Source: Rickettsiaceae bacterium (lineage in GTDB: Bacteria > Pseudomonadota > Alphaproteobacteria > Rickettsiales > Rickettsiaceae). From it: a stretch of 53,454 nt of DNA. The position numbers and the translations under genes were made by a program. Positions within the stretch are counted from its first letter, which is position 1. The number at the start of each line of letters is the position of its first letter. The stretch covers positions 1 through 53,454 of the forward strand of contig JALZUG010000050.1 of the NCBI GenBank assembly GCA_023301685.1, written 5' to 3'. The notes under the pieces were generated by a model. That model was not told the origin of the DNA and did no database searches. It saw only the letters and a program-made list of their open reading frames with translations. This document shows, one piece after another, positions 17,630 through 27,397 of the stretch.

Positions 17630-20155
17630 ATGAACACATTAGATACCGAAAAAAAGTGGCAGCAGAAATGGGATAAGGATGCTGCTTTCATTCCAGAAAA
17701 TAATTCAAGCAAACCAAAATATTATGTGCTTGAAATGTTTCCGTATCCATCAGGAAAGTTTCATGTCGGGCATTTGCGTAATTACGCGATTGGAGATGTG
17801 ATTTCAAGATATTTGCAGAGTAGTGGGTATAACGTCTTACATCCAATGGGTTGGGATGCTTTTGGTCTTCCAGCTGAAAATGCTGCAATTGCAAATAATA
17901 CGCACCCTGGTGATTGGACTTACTCAAATATTGATGCAATGCGCGATCAGTTAAAATCGGTTGGTCTTTCCTATGATTGGAATAGGGAACTTGCAAGCTG
18001 CTCGCCTGATTACTACAAGCATGAGCAGAAATTTTTCCTTGATCTTTTTAAGCGAGGAATTGCCTACCAGAAAGAATCATCAGTAAATTGGGATCCAGTT
18101 GATAATACAGTGCTTGCAAATGAGCAGGTAGTTGATGGACGTGGTTGGAGATCTGGAGCTCTGGTTGAAAAGCGTTATTTAAAACAATGGTTCCTTAAAA
18201 TCACTGATTATGCTGAAGAATTATTGCAAGATATTGATAAGCTAGGAGATTGGCCAGAGAATGTAAGAACTATGCAGCGTAATTGGATTGGTAAATCTGA
18301 AGGTGCTAGGTTCCATTTCGATATAAATGGCATAGAAGATAAGGTCGAAGTTTATTCAACAACTCCAGAAGCTATCTTTGGTGCTACTTTTGTTGCGATA
18401 GCTTATAACCATCCGCTTGTACAAAAAGTTGCTATAAATGATGAAATTAAGGCGTTTATTGAAAAATGCGAGCATACAGCTACATCTGAGTCAGCTCTTG
18501 AAAAGGCAGATAAAGAATGTGTATATACGGGTTTATATGCCAACCATCCATTCGATGAAAATGTCAAATTACCTGTAGTTATAGCAAATTTTGTCCTTAT
18601 GGATTATGGTACTGGTGCTATTTACGGTTGTCCAGCGCATGATCAGAGAGATTATGAACTGGTGCAAAATACGGAAGATTTAGATTTGCTACAAGTAGTG
18701 CATAGTGATAGGCATGAGTTTGATCTCAGTAAACACGCATATATCTACGATCTTGATGATGTGATGATTAATTCTTCTTTCCTTGATGGATTAACTGTTA
18801 AAGAAGCTAGGGAAAAATCAATTGAACGTTTTGAAAAACTTGGCATTGGCACACGAGAAACAAATTATCGTTTGCGTGATTGGGGAGTTTCTCGTCAGCG
18901 TTATTGGGGATGCCCGATTCCTATCATTTATTGTGCTGATTGCGGTGCTGTTCCTGTGCCTGATAGTGACCTGCCTGTTGAATTACCAAAAGATATTGAT
19001 TTTGAACAACCGGGCAATCCACTGGATTATCATCCTACATGGAAGCATGTAGATTGTCCGAAATGTCCTTCGACTGCTGTTCGTGAGACAGATACTTTTG
19101 ATACATTTTTTGAATCTTCATGGTATTTTGCAAGGTTTTGTAATAATGAATCAGAGGAAATGGCAGATAAAGATGCCTGTAATTATTGGTTGCCAGTTGA
19201 TCAATATATTGGTGGTATTGAGCATGCAATTTTGCATCTTTTATATGCAAGGTTTTTTACCAAAGCGATGTCAGATGTTGGCTATTTAAATGTTCGAGAG
19301 CCGTTTAAGCGACTTTTGACTCAAGGTATGGTGCTTCATGCAACATATAAGGATGAGGAAGGTAATTGGTTATATCCGGAAGATGTTAAAGAAGATAAAA
19401 ATGGAAAATTAGTTCATGCTAAGTCTGGTAAGAGTGTTACTCGTGGCAAGATCGAAAAAATGAGCAAGTCAAAGCTAAATGTGATTGATCTTGAGAGTAT
19501 GCTTGCTACTCATGGAGCTGATGCGATTCGTATGTTTGTACTGTCTGATAGTCCGGCTGAAAAAGATCTAGAATGGTCTGCAGCGGGTCTTGATGGTTGC
19601 AAGAAATTTATTACTAAATTAGAGGCTTTTGTTGAAAAACTTCCTACTTTAAAAGCTAGTGGTATTACAAACAAGAAGCTACAAACAAAGATTCATTCAA
19701 CTATTAAAGATGTTTCAGAAGATGTAATGCATTATCGTTTAAATAAGGCAATAGCTAGAATACGTGAGTTATATAATGCAGTTAGTGAAGAGTTCAGCAA
19801 GGATAAGGTTGATATAGAATCGGTTCAAGAGTCTGCTTCTATCATGATTCAGCTGCTTAACCCATTTATTCCCCATATTACTGAAGAGTTATGGGAGAAA
19901 ATGGGTAACAAGAATCCGCTATATAAAATGGACTGGCCAAAATTTGATGAGTCTAAGCTTGTATCTGATAGTTATACTATGGCAATTCAAGTGAAGGGTA
20001 AATTACGTGCAACTCACGATTTTGCTGTTGATTTGAGTGATGATGATATTAAGAAAATAGCGGTGGAATTGCCTTCCGTATCAAAACATATTGATGGTGC
20101 TGAGATTCGCAAGATTATAGTTGTTCCCAAAAAAATTGTTAACATTGTTATATAG
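17630..20155 (+). CDS. leuS: leucyl-tRNA synthetase
   Basis: This class I synthetase of 841 residues charges tRNA-Leu in the cytoplasm. The HIGH-type motif is HVGH at about 45-48, in [14 protein letters not shown]. The editing domain (about 220-400) contains [11 protein letters not shown] and [15 protein letters not shown]. The KMSKS loop is at about 610-614, in [11 protein letters not shown]. The C-terminal anticodon-binding region is complete. Length fits bacterial LeuRS. It follows the DUF3576 gene by 12 nt and is convergent with the DUF2608 gene, 20 nt away. A cognate tRNA-Leu(UAA) lies at 885-969. Confidence 0.97.
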   Translation: MNTLDTEKKWQQKWDKDAAFIPENNSSKPKYYVLEMFPYPSGKFHVGHLRNYAIGDVISRYLQSSGYNVLHPMGWDAFGLPAENAAIANNTHPGDWTYSNIDAMRDQLKSVGLSYDWNRELASCSPDYYKHEQKFFLDLFKRGIAYQKESSVNWDPVDNTVLANEQVVDGRGWRSGALVEKRYLKQWFLKITDYAEELLQDIDKLGDWPENVRTMQRNWIGKSEGARFHFDINGIEDKVEVYSTTPEAIFGATFVAIAYNHPLVQKVAINDEIKAFIEKCEHTATSESALEKADKECVYTGLYANHPFDENVKLPVVIANFVLMDYGTGAIYGCPAHDQRDYELVQNTEDLDLLQVVHSDRHEFDLSKHAYIYDLDDVMINSSFLDGLTVKEAREKSIERFEKLGIGTRETNYRLRDWGVSRQRYWGCPIPIIYCADCGAVPVPDSDLPVELPKDIDFEQPGNPLDYHPTWKHVDCPKCPSTAVRETDTFDTFFESSWYFARFCNNESEEMADKDACNYWLPVDQYIGGIEHAILHLLYARFFTKAMSDVGYLNVREPFKRLLTQGMVLHATYKDEEGNWLYPEDVKEDKNGKLVHAKSGKSVTRGKIEKMSKSKLNVIDLESMLATHGADAIRMFVLSDSPAEKDLEWSAAGLDGCKKFITKLEAFVEKLPTLKASGITNKKLQTKIHSTIKDVSEDVMHYRLNKAIARIRELYNAVSEEFSKDKVDIESVQESASIMIQLLNPFIPHITEELWEKMGNKNPLYKMDWPKFDESKLVSDSYTMAIQVKGKLRATHDFAVDLSDDDIKKIAVELPSVSKHIDGAEIRKIIVVPKKIVNIVI

Positions 20156-20175
20156 AACGTTCTAAATAAATTAAG

Positions 20176-20991
20176 TTATTTAAGGTGGGTTTTCTTATGA
20201 AAGTGGTAGCCATAAAAATTGATACCAATTTTATTTGCAGCAATTTCGACTGATTCTAGATTATTTTTGCTATCATCTATAAAAATTACTTTTGTAATTG
20301 GTAATAAATTTTGATTTTCTCTTAGTTTATTTAACTCAAACACTAAATCATTAAATACTTTTCCTTTGGGATTTAGATCGTGACAAAACACTATGCCATT
20401 GCGCATGATAGCAATTTTATAGTCGTAACTCCAAATTCTCTTTGCACCTTGCCTTATACTGCCATAGTTTTTTGTAAAATGAAAATCTTGCGGTTGTTTG
20501 AAATGTATCATATGTTTTTTTAGTTGTGATAGAGTAATGTCTGAAGCTATTGGTTGTCTTGCAGTAAAGCCTAAGATGGTTGCCTTTTTATTATTTAGAA
20601 TTTTATGTATATATTGGTCCGTTAGTTCCGTTTCTACAATTCTTTGAGATAAAAGCCATCTAGGATAGATATCAACTAATGACTCTTCATGAGAAATATT
20701 TTTGTTAATTGCATTATTTCTTACAGTATTCTTAAAAAAATCAACGGATCCATAATGTGTAGTAGAAGTAATAATTGTATCATCCAGATCTACTAGAACA
20801 AGTGTGTTTTGGTCCATTGTTACTGTAGATTCTATCTCTTTAAAGCTTGTAATATCTGTAATTTTGCTTTCAATGTTTATTGGGTCTTTATGTGCTGTAT
20901 ATTGTTGTGCACAAGAGCTAAGAATAATTGAACAAATTAGCGATGAACTGATTGGAAATTTACTTAAATTTATTTTATGTTTATTTTTCAT
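20176..20991 (-). CDS. DUF2608 lipoprotein, HAD-like
   Basis: The 271-residue protein has a lipoprotein signal ending in the lipobox LSSC at about residues 25-28. The mature part looks like a HAD-superfamily phosphatase of the DUF2608 family. VLVDLDDTIITS provides the two catalytic Asp residues. TILGFTARQP has the motif II position, and VIFIDDSKNNLESV is motif IV with paired Asp. DUF2608 proteins are found mainly in intracellular bacteria such as Legionella, Coxiella and Rickettsiales. It probably dephosphorylates an unknown substrate in the periplasm. It is convergent with leuS. Confidence 0.85.
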   Translation of the reverse strand: MKNKHKINLSKFPISSSLICSIILSSCAQQYTAHKDPINIESKITDITSFKEIESTVTMDQNTLVLVDLDDTIITSTTHYGSVDFFKNTVRNNAINKNISHEESLVDIYPRWLLSQRIVETELTDQYIHKILNNKKATILGFTARQPIASDITLSQLKKHMIHFKQPQDFHFTKNYGSIRQGAKRIWSYDYKIAIMRNGIVFCHDLNPKGKVFNDLVFELNKLRENQNLLPITKVIFIDDSKNNLESVEIAANKIGINFYGYHFHKKTHLK

Positions 20992-21280
20992 TTGAATGTA
21001 CTTAATTTATAACTATTAGTTTATGTATAAATTTACACTGCTTTTTTGTCTAATCCAATACGTGGTTTTACCTTAAGTATAAATCTTTCAGGAACTTTGA
21101 TGTGAACTTTCAACATTTGTTCCATATGAGCACCTAATTCATAGGAAAGACCTACTCTTTTTATGGCTAAAATTAGTTTAAGTATTTTTTACCTAGTAAA
21201 TATAAGTTGTATTCAAACTGCATATATTGTAAGATCTGGAGTATCAACTTAAAGTTGAATTTAGGTTAAGGGTTAAAGAA
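20992..21280. other. intergenic region with an ORF remnant
   Basis: On the minus strand, 21033-21134 is an open frame whose text, from KVHIKVPERFILKVKPRIG to KKAV, has coding character. The neighbouring frame to about 21160 continues with RVGLSYELGAH, as if a single gene had been frameshifted. I do not recognise it. The remainder, including the palindrome at 21244-21258, belongs to the promoter area of the LuxR gene. Confidence 0.35.
21244..21258. promoter_or_regulatory. candidate operator upstream of the luxR-type gene
   Basis: A perfect inverted repeat, TCAACTT-A-AAGTTGA, ends 22 nt before the GTG start at 21281. Its symmetry and size suit a dimeric LuxR/FixJ-type HTH, and the adjacent gene encodes one. 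No experimental link exists. Confidence 0.4.
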
Positions 21281-22102
21281 GTGGGTAATGAAGTTAATAA
21301 AAAGATTCTTGAATTAAAGAACTATAACGTGAGCATGTTGGATGACTTAAATTCTTTAAGTCAACCGATAAATAATTATGGTATAAAATTTCTTACTTTC
21401 AGAAGAGTATACGATGATGGTCGGCTAATACATTTTGCAAATGATAAAGATTGGTTGCTTTACTCATTTGATCATCAACTTTGGCAAAGTACAAGTTCAC
21501 TAAAAAGAATATCTAAATTAAGTACTGATGAGCAGTTTGCTCATGTTTGGTTACCAAATGCTCACTTAACTGACCACGTTTATGATGCAATGAAGAGACA
21601 TAATTTATGGAATGGTTTGACTCTTTATGACAAACGAGAAGATTACGTGGATTTGTGGGCATTTGCTACTGATCAGAGTAATACTGAGGTTATGAATTTA
21701 TACGTGAATGAACTTTCTGTAATTAAGAGGTTCATCTTATATCTGCATGATAAAGCAAATTCACTTTTTTTTCCGAAAGACGTTGATCTCTCTATTAAAG
21801 TGAGTAGTGAAGCAGAAGTGAAATCTGCGTTTGTGAGTGAGAATAAAAATTTTGTTCTAGATTCTTTTGGAATTAATAAGTTTTATTTTGATGCAGAGAG
21901 AAAGAATTACCTGACAAAGAAAGAATTCTTCTGCTTGCATCTTGTTTCTAAGGGATTGTCGTTTAAGGAAATTGCAAGAATATTGAATATTTCACCTAGA
22001 ACAGTTGAATCACATATTAACTCAATAAAGCTTAAGACTGATGCCAACTTTAAAAACGATATATTGCACAAGTGTAAGTATTTAATCAATATGTATAATT
22101 AA
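21281..22102 (+). CDS. LuxR-family transcriptional regulator
   Basis: The 273-residue protein has a C-terminal LuxR-type helix-turn-helix at about residues 208-255. It reads YLTKKEFFCLHLVSKGLSF and then EIARILNISPRTVESHI, with the recognition helix RTVESHINSI. The N-terminal 200 residues contain Trp- and Tyr-rich text such as WLLYSFDHQLWQS. They resemble the ligand-sensor part of solo LuxR proteins but lack a clear acyl-homoserine-lactone site, and no synthase is present. GTG is the start, after AAGGGTTAAAG. The next gene begins 13 nt later, so it probably heads an operon with the MHS transporter, NUDIX hydrolase and first STAND protein. Confidence 0.88.
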   Translation: MGNEVNKKILELKNYNVSMLDDLNSLSQPINNYGIKFLTFRRVYDDGRLIHFANDKDWLLYSFDHQLWQSTSSLKRISKLSTDEQFAHVWLPNAHLTDHVYDAMKRHNLWNGLTLYDKREDYVDLWAFATDQSNTEVMNLYVNELSVIKRFILYLHDKANSLFFPKDVDLSIKVSSEAEVKSAFVSENKNFVLDSFGINKFYFDAERKNYLTKKEFFCLHLVSKGLSFKEIARILNISPRTVESHINSIKLKTDANFKNDILHKCKYLINMYN

Positions 22103-22115
22103 TAGTGAAATTTCT

Positions 22116-23345
22116 ATGAATAAATCTCTAAAAAAAGCTTTGGTTGCACATACGCTTAGTAAATATGATGTGTTTCTTTTTGGTTTTTTAGCTTCAATAA
22201 TAAAACCACTTTTCTTTCCTGCTTCAGAGTTTATTGCAAATTTAGCAATGTTTGCTTCATTTGCTGCGGGTTATTTAATAAGACCTATTGGCGCTATTTA
22301 TTTTAGTCATATAGGTGATAGATATGGTAGGAAAGATGCATTTATGAGAACAGTATTATTTATGATGTTTCCTACTTTCATTATAACTTTTCTACCAGGT
22401 TATGAATATATTGGGTTGGCAGCACCTGTTATATTAATTGGGAGCAGACTTGTCCAAGGTTTTGGATCTGGAGGTGAATTTAGTGGTGTAGCTGTCTATG
22501 GGGTAGAGCTTGTTAAAAAGGATCGAGGGTTTACCGGTGGACTTATAAGATCTGTAGGGTTTCTTGGGACTGCTATCGGGACGGCTATTGCGTCACTTAT
22601 GACTCTCTCATTTATGCCATCCTGGGCATGGAGAATTAGCTTTCTTATTGGGGCAACAGCAACATTATACAGTTATTTTTTAAGAAAAAGAATGGAAGAA
22701 TCAAAATATTTTGAAGAAATTAAGGAAAAGGATCAAATAGAGAAAGTCCCTTTTTTTACATTAGTTAAAATGCATAAATTCAGAATTATAACGATATTTT
22801 TAGTCAGTGCATGTGCTTATGTTTTCTTGTATTTTTCAACTATCTATATGAATTCATTATATTCAGATAAATTTGGTTTCACTCCTACTTCAAATTTGGT
22901 TATCAGTACAATAATAATGTTATCTTGGATGATTATTACTCCTATTTCAGGAATTATAGCCGATAAAATTGGATTATTAAATCTTCTGACAAGAACTGCC
23001 TGGTTTGGACTATTTTCAACTCCTATTGCATTTTATATTGCATTTAATAATTTTAGCTACATGAGTATTTTTTGTTTACAAATGTTTTTGACACTGTGTG
23101 GGGGTATGTTTTTTGGTGCTGTGCCGGCCTTGTTTAAGGAAATATTTCCAACAGAAGTAAGATATACTGGGACAAGTTTCAGTAATACGTTAGCACAAGC
23201 AACTATAGGGAGCTTGTCGCCATTTTATGCATCGTTAATAGTTGGAATATCAGGTGTTGAATCTATGGTAGGAGTTGTGGTGTTTATATCTATATTATTA
23301 GGTTTGGTTGGACTTACTTTATGTAAAAGGTATGTAAATGGATGA
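22116..23345 (+). CDS. MHS-family (ProP-like) MFS transporter
   Basis: The 409-residue protein has about 12 hydrophobic segments and clear metabolite:H+ symporter motifs. GDRYGRKDA lies at about 67-75 (motif A), and SRLVQGFGSGGEFSG at about 110-124 is the hallmark of the ProP/citrate/alpha-ketoglutarate group. FKEIFPTEVRYTG occurs near helix 10-11. ProP-like carriers are numerous in Rickettsiales and import host proline, betaine or organic acids. The exact substrate is unknown. It lies 13 nt after the LuxR gene and overlaps the NUDIX gene by 8 nt. Confidence 0.92.
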   Translation: MNKSLKKALVAHTLSKYDVFLFGFLASIIKPLFFPASEFIANLAMFASFAAGYLIRPIGAIYFSHIGDRYGRKDAFMRTVLFMMFPTFIITFLPGYEYIGLAAPVILIGSRLVQGFGSGGEFSGVAVYGVELVKKDRGFTGGLIRSVGFLGTAIGTAIASLMTLSFMPSWAWRISFLIGATATLYSYFLRKRMEESKYFEEIKEKDQIEKVPFFTLVKMHKFRIITIFLVSACAYVFLYFSTIYMNSLYSDKFGFTPTSNLVISTIIMLSWMIITPISGIIADKIGLLNLLTRTAWFGLFSTPIAFYIAFNNFSYMSIFCLQMFLTLCGGMFFGAVPALFKEIFPTEVRYTGTSFSNTLAQATIGSLSPFYASLIVGISGVESMVGVVVFISILLGLVGLTLCKRYVNG

Positions 23346-23868
23346 AGATGATAGTGAGATATTAGATATAGTTTCTAGCGATGATGAAGTAATCGGCAGC
23401 TTAAGTAGAGAAGAAATTTATCAGAATAATTTAACTAATTTCCGTACAATCAATGTTTTTGCTATAAATAGCAAGAATCAAGTTTGGTTTCCGACCAGGC
23501 ATCACAAGAAAAAATTATGGCCTAATATGATTGATGCAAGTATAGGTGGTCATGTTACATCGGGAGAGACGTATTTTGAGGCTTTTAAGAGAGAAACTAT
23601 GGAAGAAGTAAGATTAGATGTTTCAAACAAATCTTGGAAGTTTCTAACTAAACTATTGCCTTATAAGGACAATATTGGAAGTTTTACATGTGTTTACATT
23701 ATATTTTGTGATGATCAGGAAATAAAATTTAATACAAATGATTTTAGCAGCGGAAATTGGATTGATTTTAATTCAATAGAGAATTTTCTTTCTAATGAAT
23801 CAGCTGAAATGAAGCCAGACCTTCCTGTTCTTATAGATATATTAATTAAAAAATACGCGACTATTTAG
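23338..23868 (+). CDS. NUDIX hydrolase, IDI-like
   Basis: The 176-residue protein has a NUDIX box at about 71-93, GHVTSGETYFEAFKRETMEE then VRLD. All acidic metal ligands are kept, while the usual Gly near the end is Arg. The text before it, NQVWFPTRHHKKKLWPNMI, resembles isopentenyl-diphosphate isomerase-like NUDIX proteins (YfcD type). These act on small diphosphates with unproven substrates. It overlaps the transporter by 8 nt and lies about 25 nt before the STAND gene. This suggests coupled translation and a shared task, perhaps processing an imported compound or a signal. Confidence 0.87.
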   Translation: MDEDDSEILDIVSSDDEVIGSLSREEIYQNNLTNFRTINVFAINSKNQVWFPTRHHKKKLWPNMIDASIGGHVTSGETYFEAFKRETMEEVRLDVSNKSWKFLTKLLPYKDNIGSFTCVYIIFCDDQEIKFNTNDFSSGNWIDFNSIENFLSNESAEMKPDLPVLIDILIKKYATI

Positions 23869-23896
23869 AATTGTAGTTATTGGCTTTGGGAATGTG

Positions 23897-26800
23897 ATGC
23901 GAGTACAAAAAAAATATTCAAAAAATGAGTTTTATAATGAGAAACTCATTAATATTGTAGGTATAAGGTTTACGTATCGAGAGATGGATGTGTTAACTTG
24001 TTTAGCAAGTAAGTTAGATGAAGAAAAAACATCTTCAATACTATCTATTTCATCAAAGACTATTCGAGTTTATCTAAGGAACATAAGAATAAAAATTGGC
24101 GCTAGCTCCAATGAGTCTGTACTACAATTTATAAAAAACTCAAAGCAATATTCTCTTATTCTTGAGTACTATAAATATATAAATATTGAAAGCTTTTTTA
24201 AAAAACATTTGCAGAATATTGGACAAAAAATAAATCCTAAAATGCTTAGTGTAAGTATTAAGTGCAAATCTTTATCAAATGCTGAAAAAGATAGATTACA
24301 AACTTTAAGTGAACACTTAAAGTTAGCTAATATTCATATTGGAGAATCTCATAATCAGGGTTCATCACCAAAATCAATTAGTATATCAAATAACAATACT
24401 CTTAAGCATAATAAACGGGATATTATTATTAAACTAGATAACGTTGATGTTTCTACTAATGATCAAATAGAAATTATTGATTTGGGTAGTAATTATTATG
24501 AATCTGTTTTCAATTTAATTGAAAAGTTATTAAAAAATTCTAAAGTAGGTAATATTCGTAATGAATATAAGGAAGATATTCAAGGGTTTGTTTGTCTTGA
24601 AGAAGATAGCAAAGTTACGAATCAAATATATTTAGGTGTAATACTGATTTTTACAGCTTGCTGTATATTTCTACTTTTTAATTTTAAATTTAAGACATCT
24701 GTTAAATCGAATTTGCCTATATATAATTTTGAATTGAAATTATACCGAACAAATATAATAAACCAGATAGAGAAAAAACTATCTGGAAGAATGGGTATAA
24801 AGAAAGTTGTATTAATAGGAATTGGGGGATCTGGAAAAACTACTATAGCAAGAAGATATGCTCAAAATTCTGATGCGACTTTAATATGGCAAATAGACTC
24901 AATTACTAATGAAAAAACGTTTTCATCATTGCAGCAATTAGCGTTTGCTCTAAGTAAGACTGACATTGAGCGTAATGATTTAAAAGCCATTTTATCTATA
25001 GAAAACAAATCAATTAGATATGGAAAATTTATGTCGTGTCTAACACAAAAGTTAAAAAAGCATTCTAATTGGTTATTAATATACGATAATGTTGAGAGTT
25101 TTCAGAGTATCAGGAAATTTTTCCCCTATGACGTTAATGTATGGGGGGGAGGTAGAGTTATAATTACAACCAGAGATAGTAATATAAGCAATAACATATT
25201 TATTCCGGATGACAATATTATTTTTATTCCTGAATTAAGTAAAAGTGATAGATATTCACTATTTTCTAATATAATTGAAAATGGCAAGCTAACAAATATA
25301 GATAATGAGGAAAAAGCTAAAAGAATTAGTTTTCTTAAACAGGTGCCTCCATTTCCTCTCGATGTATCAGTTGCTGCGCACTATATAAAAGAAACAAATA
25401 TTTCATATGAGCTATATCTAGACTATCTATTAAAGAGAAATAAAACATTTATTTTAGAACAAGAGAAAGTTTTAAGTGATATTGGTGAATATTCAAATAC
25501 TAGATTTTACATTATTGCTGCGTGCGTAAAGCAGATAATTCGGAATAACCCAGATTTTAAATTATTATTATTTTTGATAAGTCTAATTGATTCACAAAAT
25601 ATTTCTCGTGAAATCCTACTAAACTATAAATCAAGTATTTTAGTAGATAAGTTTATACATTTCTTAAAAAAGTTCTCACTTATTACGGAGCAGACACTTT
25701 CTGTAGAGGAGCAAGGAATTGATTCTATATCATTACATCCTAGCTCCCAAAAAATTATTTTGTCTTTTCTACAAACCAAGATTGATGGGAATGAAAAACA
25801 GATGATTTATAATCAAATTAGTCAGTCTTTAACTGGGTATATGTTAGCAGCAATTGCTAAAGGAGACATTGTAAAAATTAAGTTAATTATAAGACATGTA
25901 GAAACTTTTATAAAGAATACAAATCCAGATATACCAGTAGACATAAAATTAGGTAATATATTGGGTGATTGCTATATGTTTATTGGTGAATATGCAAAAG
26001 CTGAGCGGCTACTACAAAAGATTCTTAAAACAAATAATTTTCAATTTCAAAAGAATTCGGAAGATCTGACAGAGACTATTAGCTATCTTGGCTCTCTTTA
26101 TAGAGTACTTGGTAAGTATGATGAAGCGCTGAAATATTTAGAAGAATCATCAAAGCTTTTCATCGACCAATATGGTATACAAAATACAGTTACACAAAAG
26201 TCTTTACTAAATTTAGCGTATGCTTATAGAGATTTAGGAAAGTATATTAAAGCGAAAGATATTTTAGAAAAAATGATTGATAAGTTGAAAGCTCTTAGAT
26301 TCGATAATGAAATTGAAATTGCTAAGATTAAAGGTGAACTTGCATATATTTATAAAATAGAAGGAAACTACGAGAAGTCATTGAACTGTTTTCAAGAGTC
26401 TCTCGCTGTTTTAAAAAATTTCTATGGCGCTAATAACGTTAAAGTAGCTTGGATATATATTAATCTTGGTGTGTTGCATAGAAATATGGGGGATTATAAA
26501 AAATCCAGAGATTTGCTTGATTATGGTTATAAAATTTTCTCCAATCATTATGGAAAAGACAACGTAAAGATAGCTTGGGTTTTGGTTCAGAAAGGTAATA
26601 TTTATCGAGATGTTGGAATTGACAAAGATACAATTGGATATTTTGAGAGAGCGCATGAAATATATAAAGATTTCTATAATATAGGACATATGAGAAGAGG
26701 CTGGTCTGGTGCTTATCTTGGAGTAGCATACCTTAAATATGGCTTGCTTAAGAAAGCTATCTTTTTACTAGAACAATCTGCTAGAATGCATAAAAATCAC

Positions 26801-27259
26801 TTTGGTTTAGACCATGTTAGGACAGCTTGGATTTTATGTCATCTAGCAGACGCATATATAAAAACTAATAACCTAAGTTCTGCAGAAAGTTTTTTGAATC
26901 AAGCAGAAAAAATTTACCAAGATTTTTACGGGCAGAGCCATACAAAATTTGCAAGTATTTTGTTAGTTAAAGGACATTTAAATTCTGCAAAAGGCGATAT
27001 GAAATTAGCTGAGGTTATGTATAATGATGCTTTGAAAATATATGAAAATAATTCAAATATTAGAAGATACATTTGTTTAGAAGCATTAGGTGATTTATAT
27101 TCTACGCTTGCAAAAAGTAGCCATTCTAAAGATAAGGAAATTTATTTAGCTTTAGGTAAAAAAGCAGAGCATTATTATACTCAGTCACTTGGAGTAATAC
27201 TTAATGACTTTTCAGAAGAATCCACCCATATAAAGAGAATCAGATCTAAGATAAAATAA
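23897..27259 (+). CDS. LuxR-HTH / TM / NB-ARC / TPR protein (member 1)
   Basis: This is a STAND-type protein of about 1120 residues. Domains in order: a divergent LuxR-type HTH at about 25-72 (FTYREMDVLTCLASKL ... SISSKTIRVYLRNI); an unrecognised region at about 75-240; one hydrophobic segment at about 246-266 (LGVILIFTACCIFLLF); an NB-ARC ATPase with Walker A GIGGSGKTT at about 308-316, Walker B WLLIYDNV at about 392, sensor RVIITTRD and PPFPLD; then kinesin-light-chain-like TPRs of 42 residues from about 690 on, many with Ala-Trp at one position. STAND ATPases are signal-triggered switches. This one would be a membrane-tethered regulator. ATG 23897 follows GTG 23894. It is the fourth gene of the LuxR-MHS-NUDIX run. 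Confidence 0.87.
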   Translation: MRVQKKYSKNEFYNEKLINIVGIRFTYREMDVLTCLASKLDEEKTSSILSISSKTIRVYLRNIRIKIGASSNESVLQFIKNSKQYSLILEYYKYINIESFFKKHLQNIGQKINPKMLSVSIKCKSLSNAEKDRLQTLSEHLKLANIHIGESHNQGSSPKSISISNNNTLKHNKRDIIIKLDNVDVSTNDQIEIIDLGSNYYESVFNLIEKLLKNSKVGNIRNEYKEDIQGFVCLEEDSKVTNQIYLGVILIFTACCIFLLFNFKFKTSVKSNLPIYNFELKLYRTNIINQIEKKLSGRMGIKKVVLIGIGGSGKTTIARRYAQNSDATLIWQIDSITNEKTFSSLQQLAFALSKTDIERNDLKAILSIENKSIRYGKFMSCLTQKLKKHSNWLLIYDNVESFQSIRKFFPYDVNVWGGGRVIITTRDSNISNNIFIPDDNIIFIPELSKSDRYSLFSNIIENGKLTNIDNEEKAKRISFLKQVPPFPLDVSVAAHYIKETNISYELYLDYLLKRNKTFILEQEKVLSDIGEYSNTRFYIIAACVKQIIRNNPDFKLLLFLISLIDSQNISREILLNYKSSILVDKFIHFLKKFSLITEQTLSVEEQGIDSISLHPSSQKIILSFLQTKIDGNEKQMIYNQISQSLTGYMLAAIAKGDIVKIKLIIRHVETFIKNTNPDIPVDIKLGNILGDCYMFIGEYAKAERLLQKILKTNNFQFQKNSEDLTETISYLGSLYRVLGKYDEALKYLEESSKLFIDQYGIQNTVTQKSLLNLAYAYRDLGKYIKAKDILEKMIDKLKALRFDNEIEIAKIKGELAYIYKIEGNYEKSLNCFQESLAVLKNFYGANNVKVAWIYINLGVLHRNMGDYKKSRDLLDYGYKIFSNHYGKDNVKIAWVLVQKGNIYRDVGIDKDTIGYFERAHEIYKDFYNIGHMRRGWSGAYLGVAYLKYGLLKKAIFLLEQSARMHKNHFGLDHVRTAWILCHLADAYIKTNNLSSAESFLNQAEKIYQDFYGQSHTKFASILLVKGHLNSAKGDMKLAEVMYNDALKIYENNSNIRRYICLEALGDLYSTLAKSSHSKDKEIYLALGKKAEHYYTQSLGVILNDFSEESTHIKRIRSKIK

Positions 27260-27397
27260 CGTGTTTACTGTTGATATAGCGAGTTGAGCTTAAACAATTA
27301 TAAGTAAAAAACACGGAATTCTAATATCTGAATTTATTGTATTATATGGTATGAGGGTTAGTTTAATGTTAATTCGGTAAAACTTTGGAGGTTTGGA

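Noticed and set aside
20153-20164. Palindrome TAGAACGTTCTA at the leuS stop
   Set aside because: It resembles a repressor site at first sight, but it lies between convergent genes with no promoter nearby and matches no alphaproteobacterial LexA box.
21281-22102. Quorum-sensing LuxR with AHL signalling
   Set aside because: The N-terminal region does not show the AHL-binding residues, and no LuxI-type synthase is in the window.
26411-26729. Minus-strand ORFs within STAND member 1
   Set aside because: They mirror the regular TPR codons, and the text is not protein-like.
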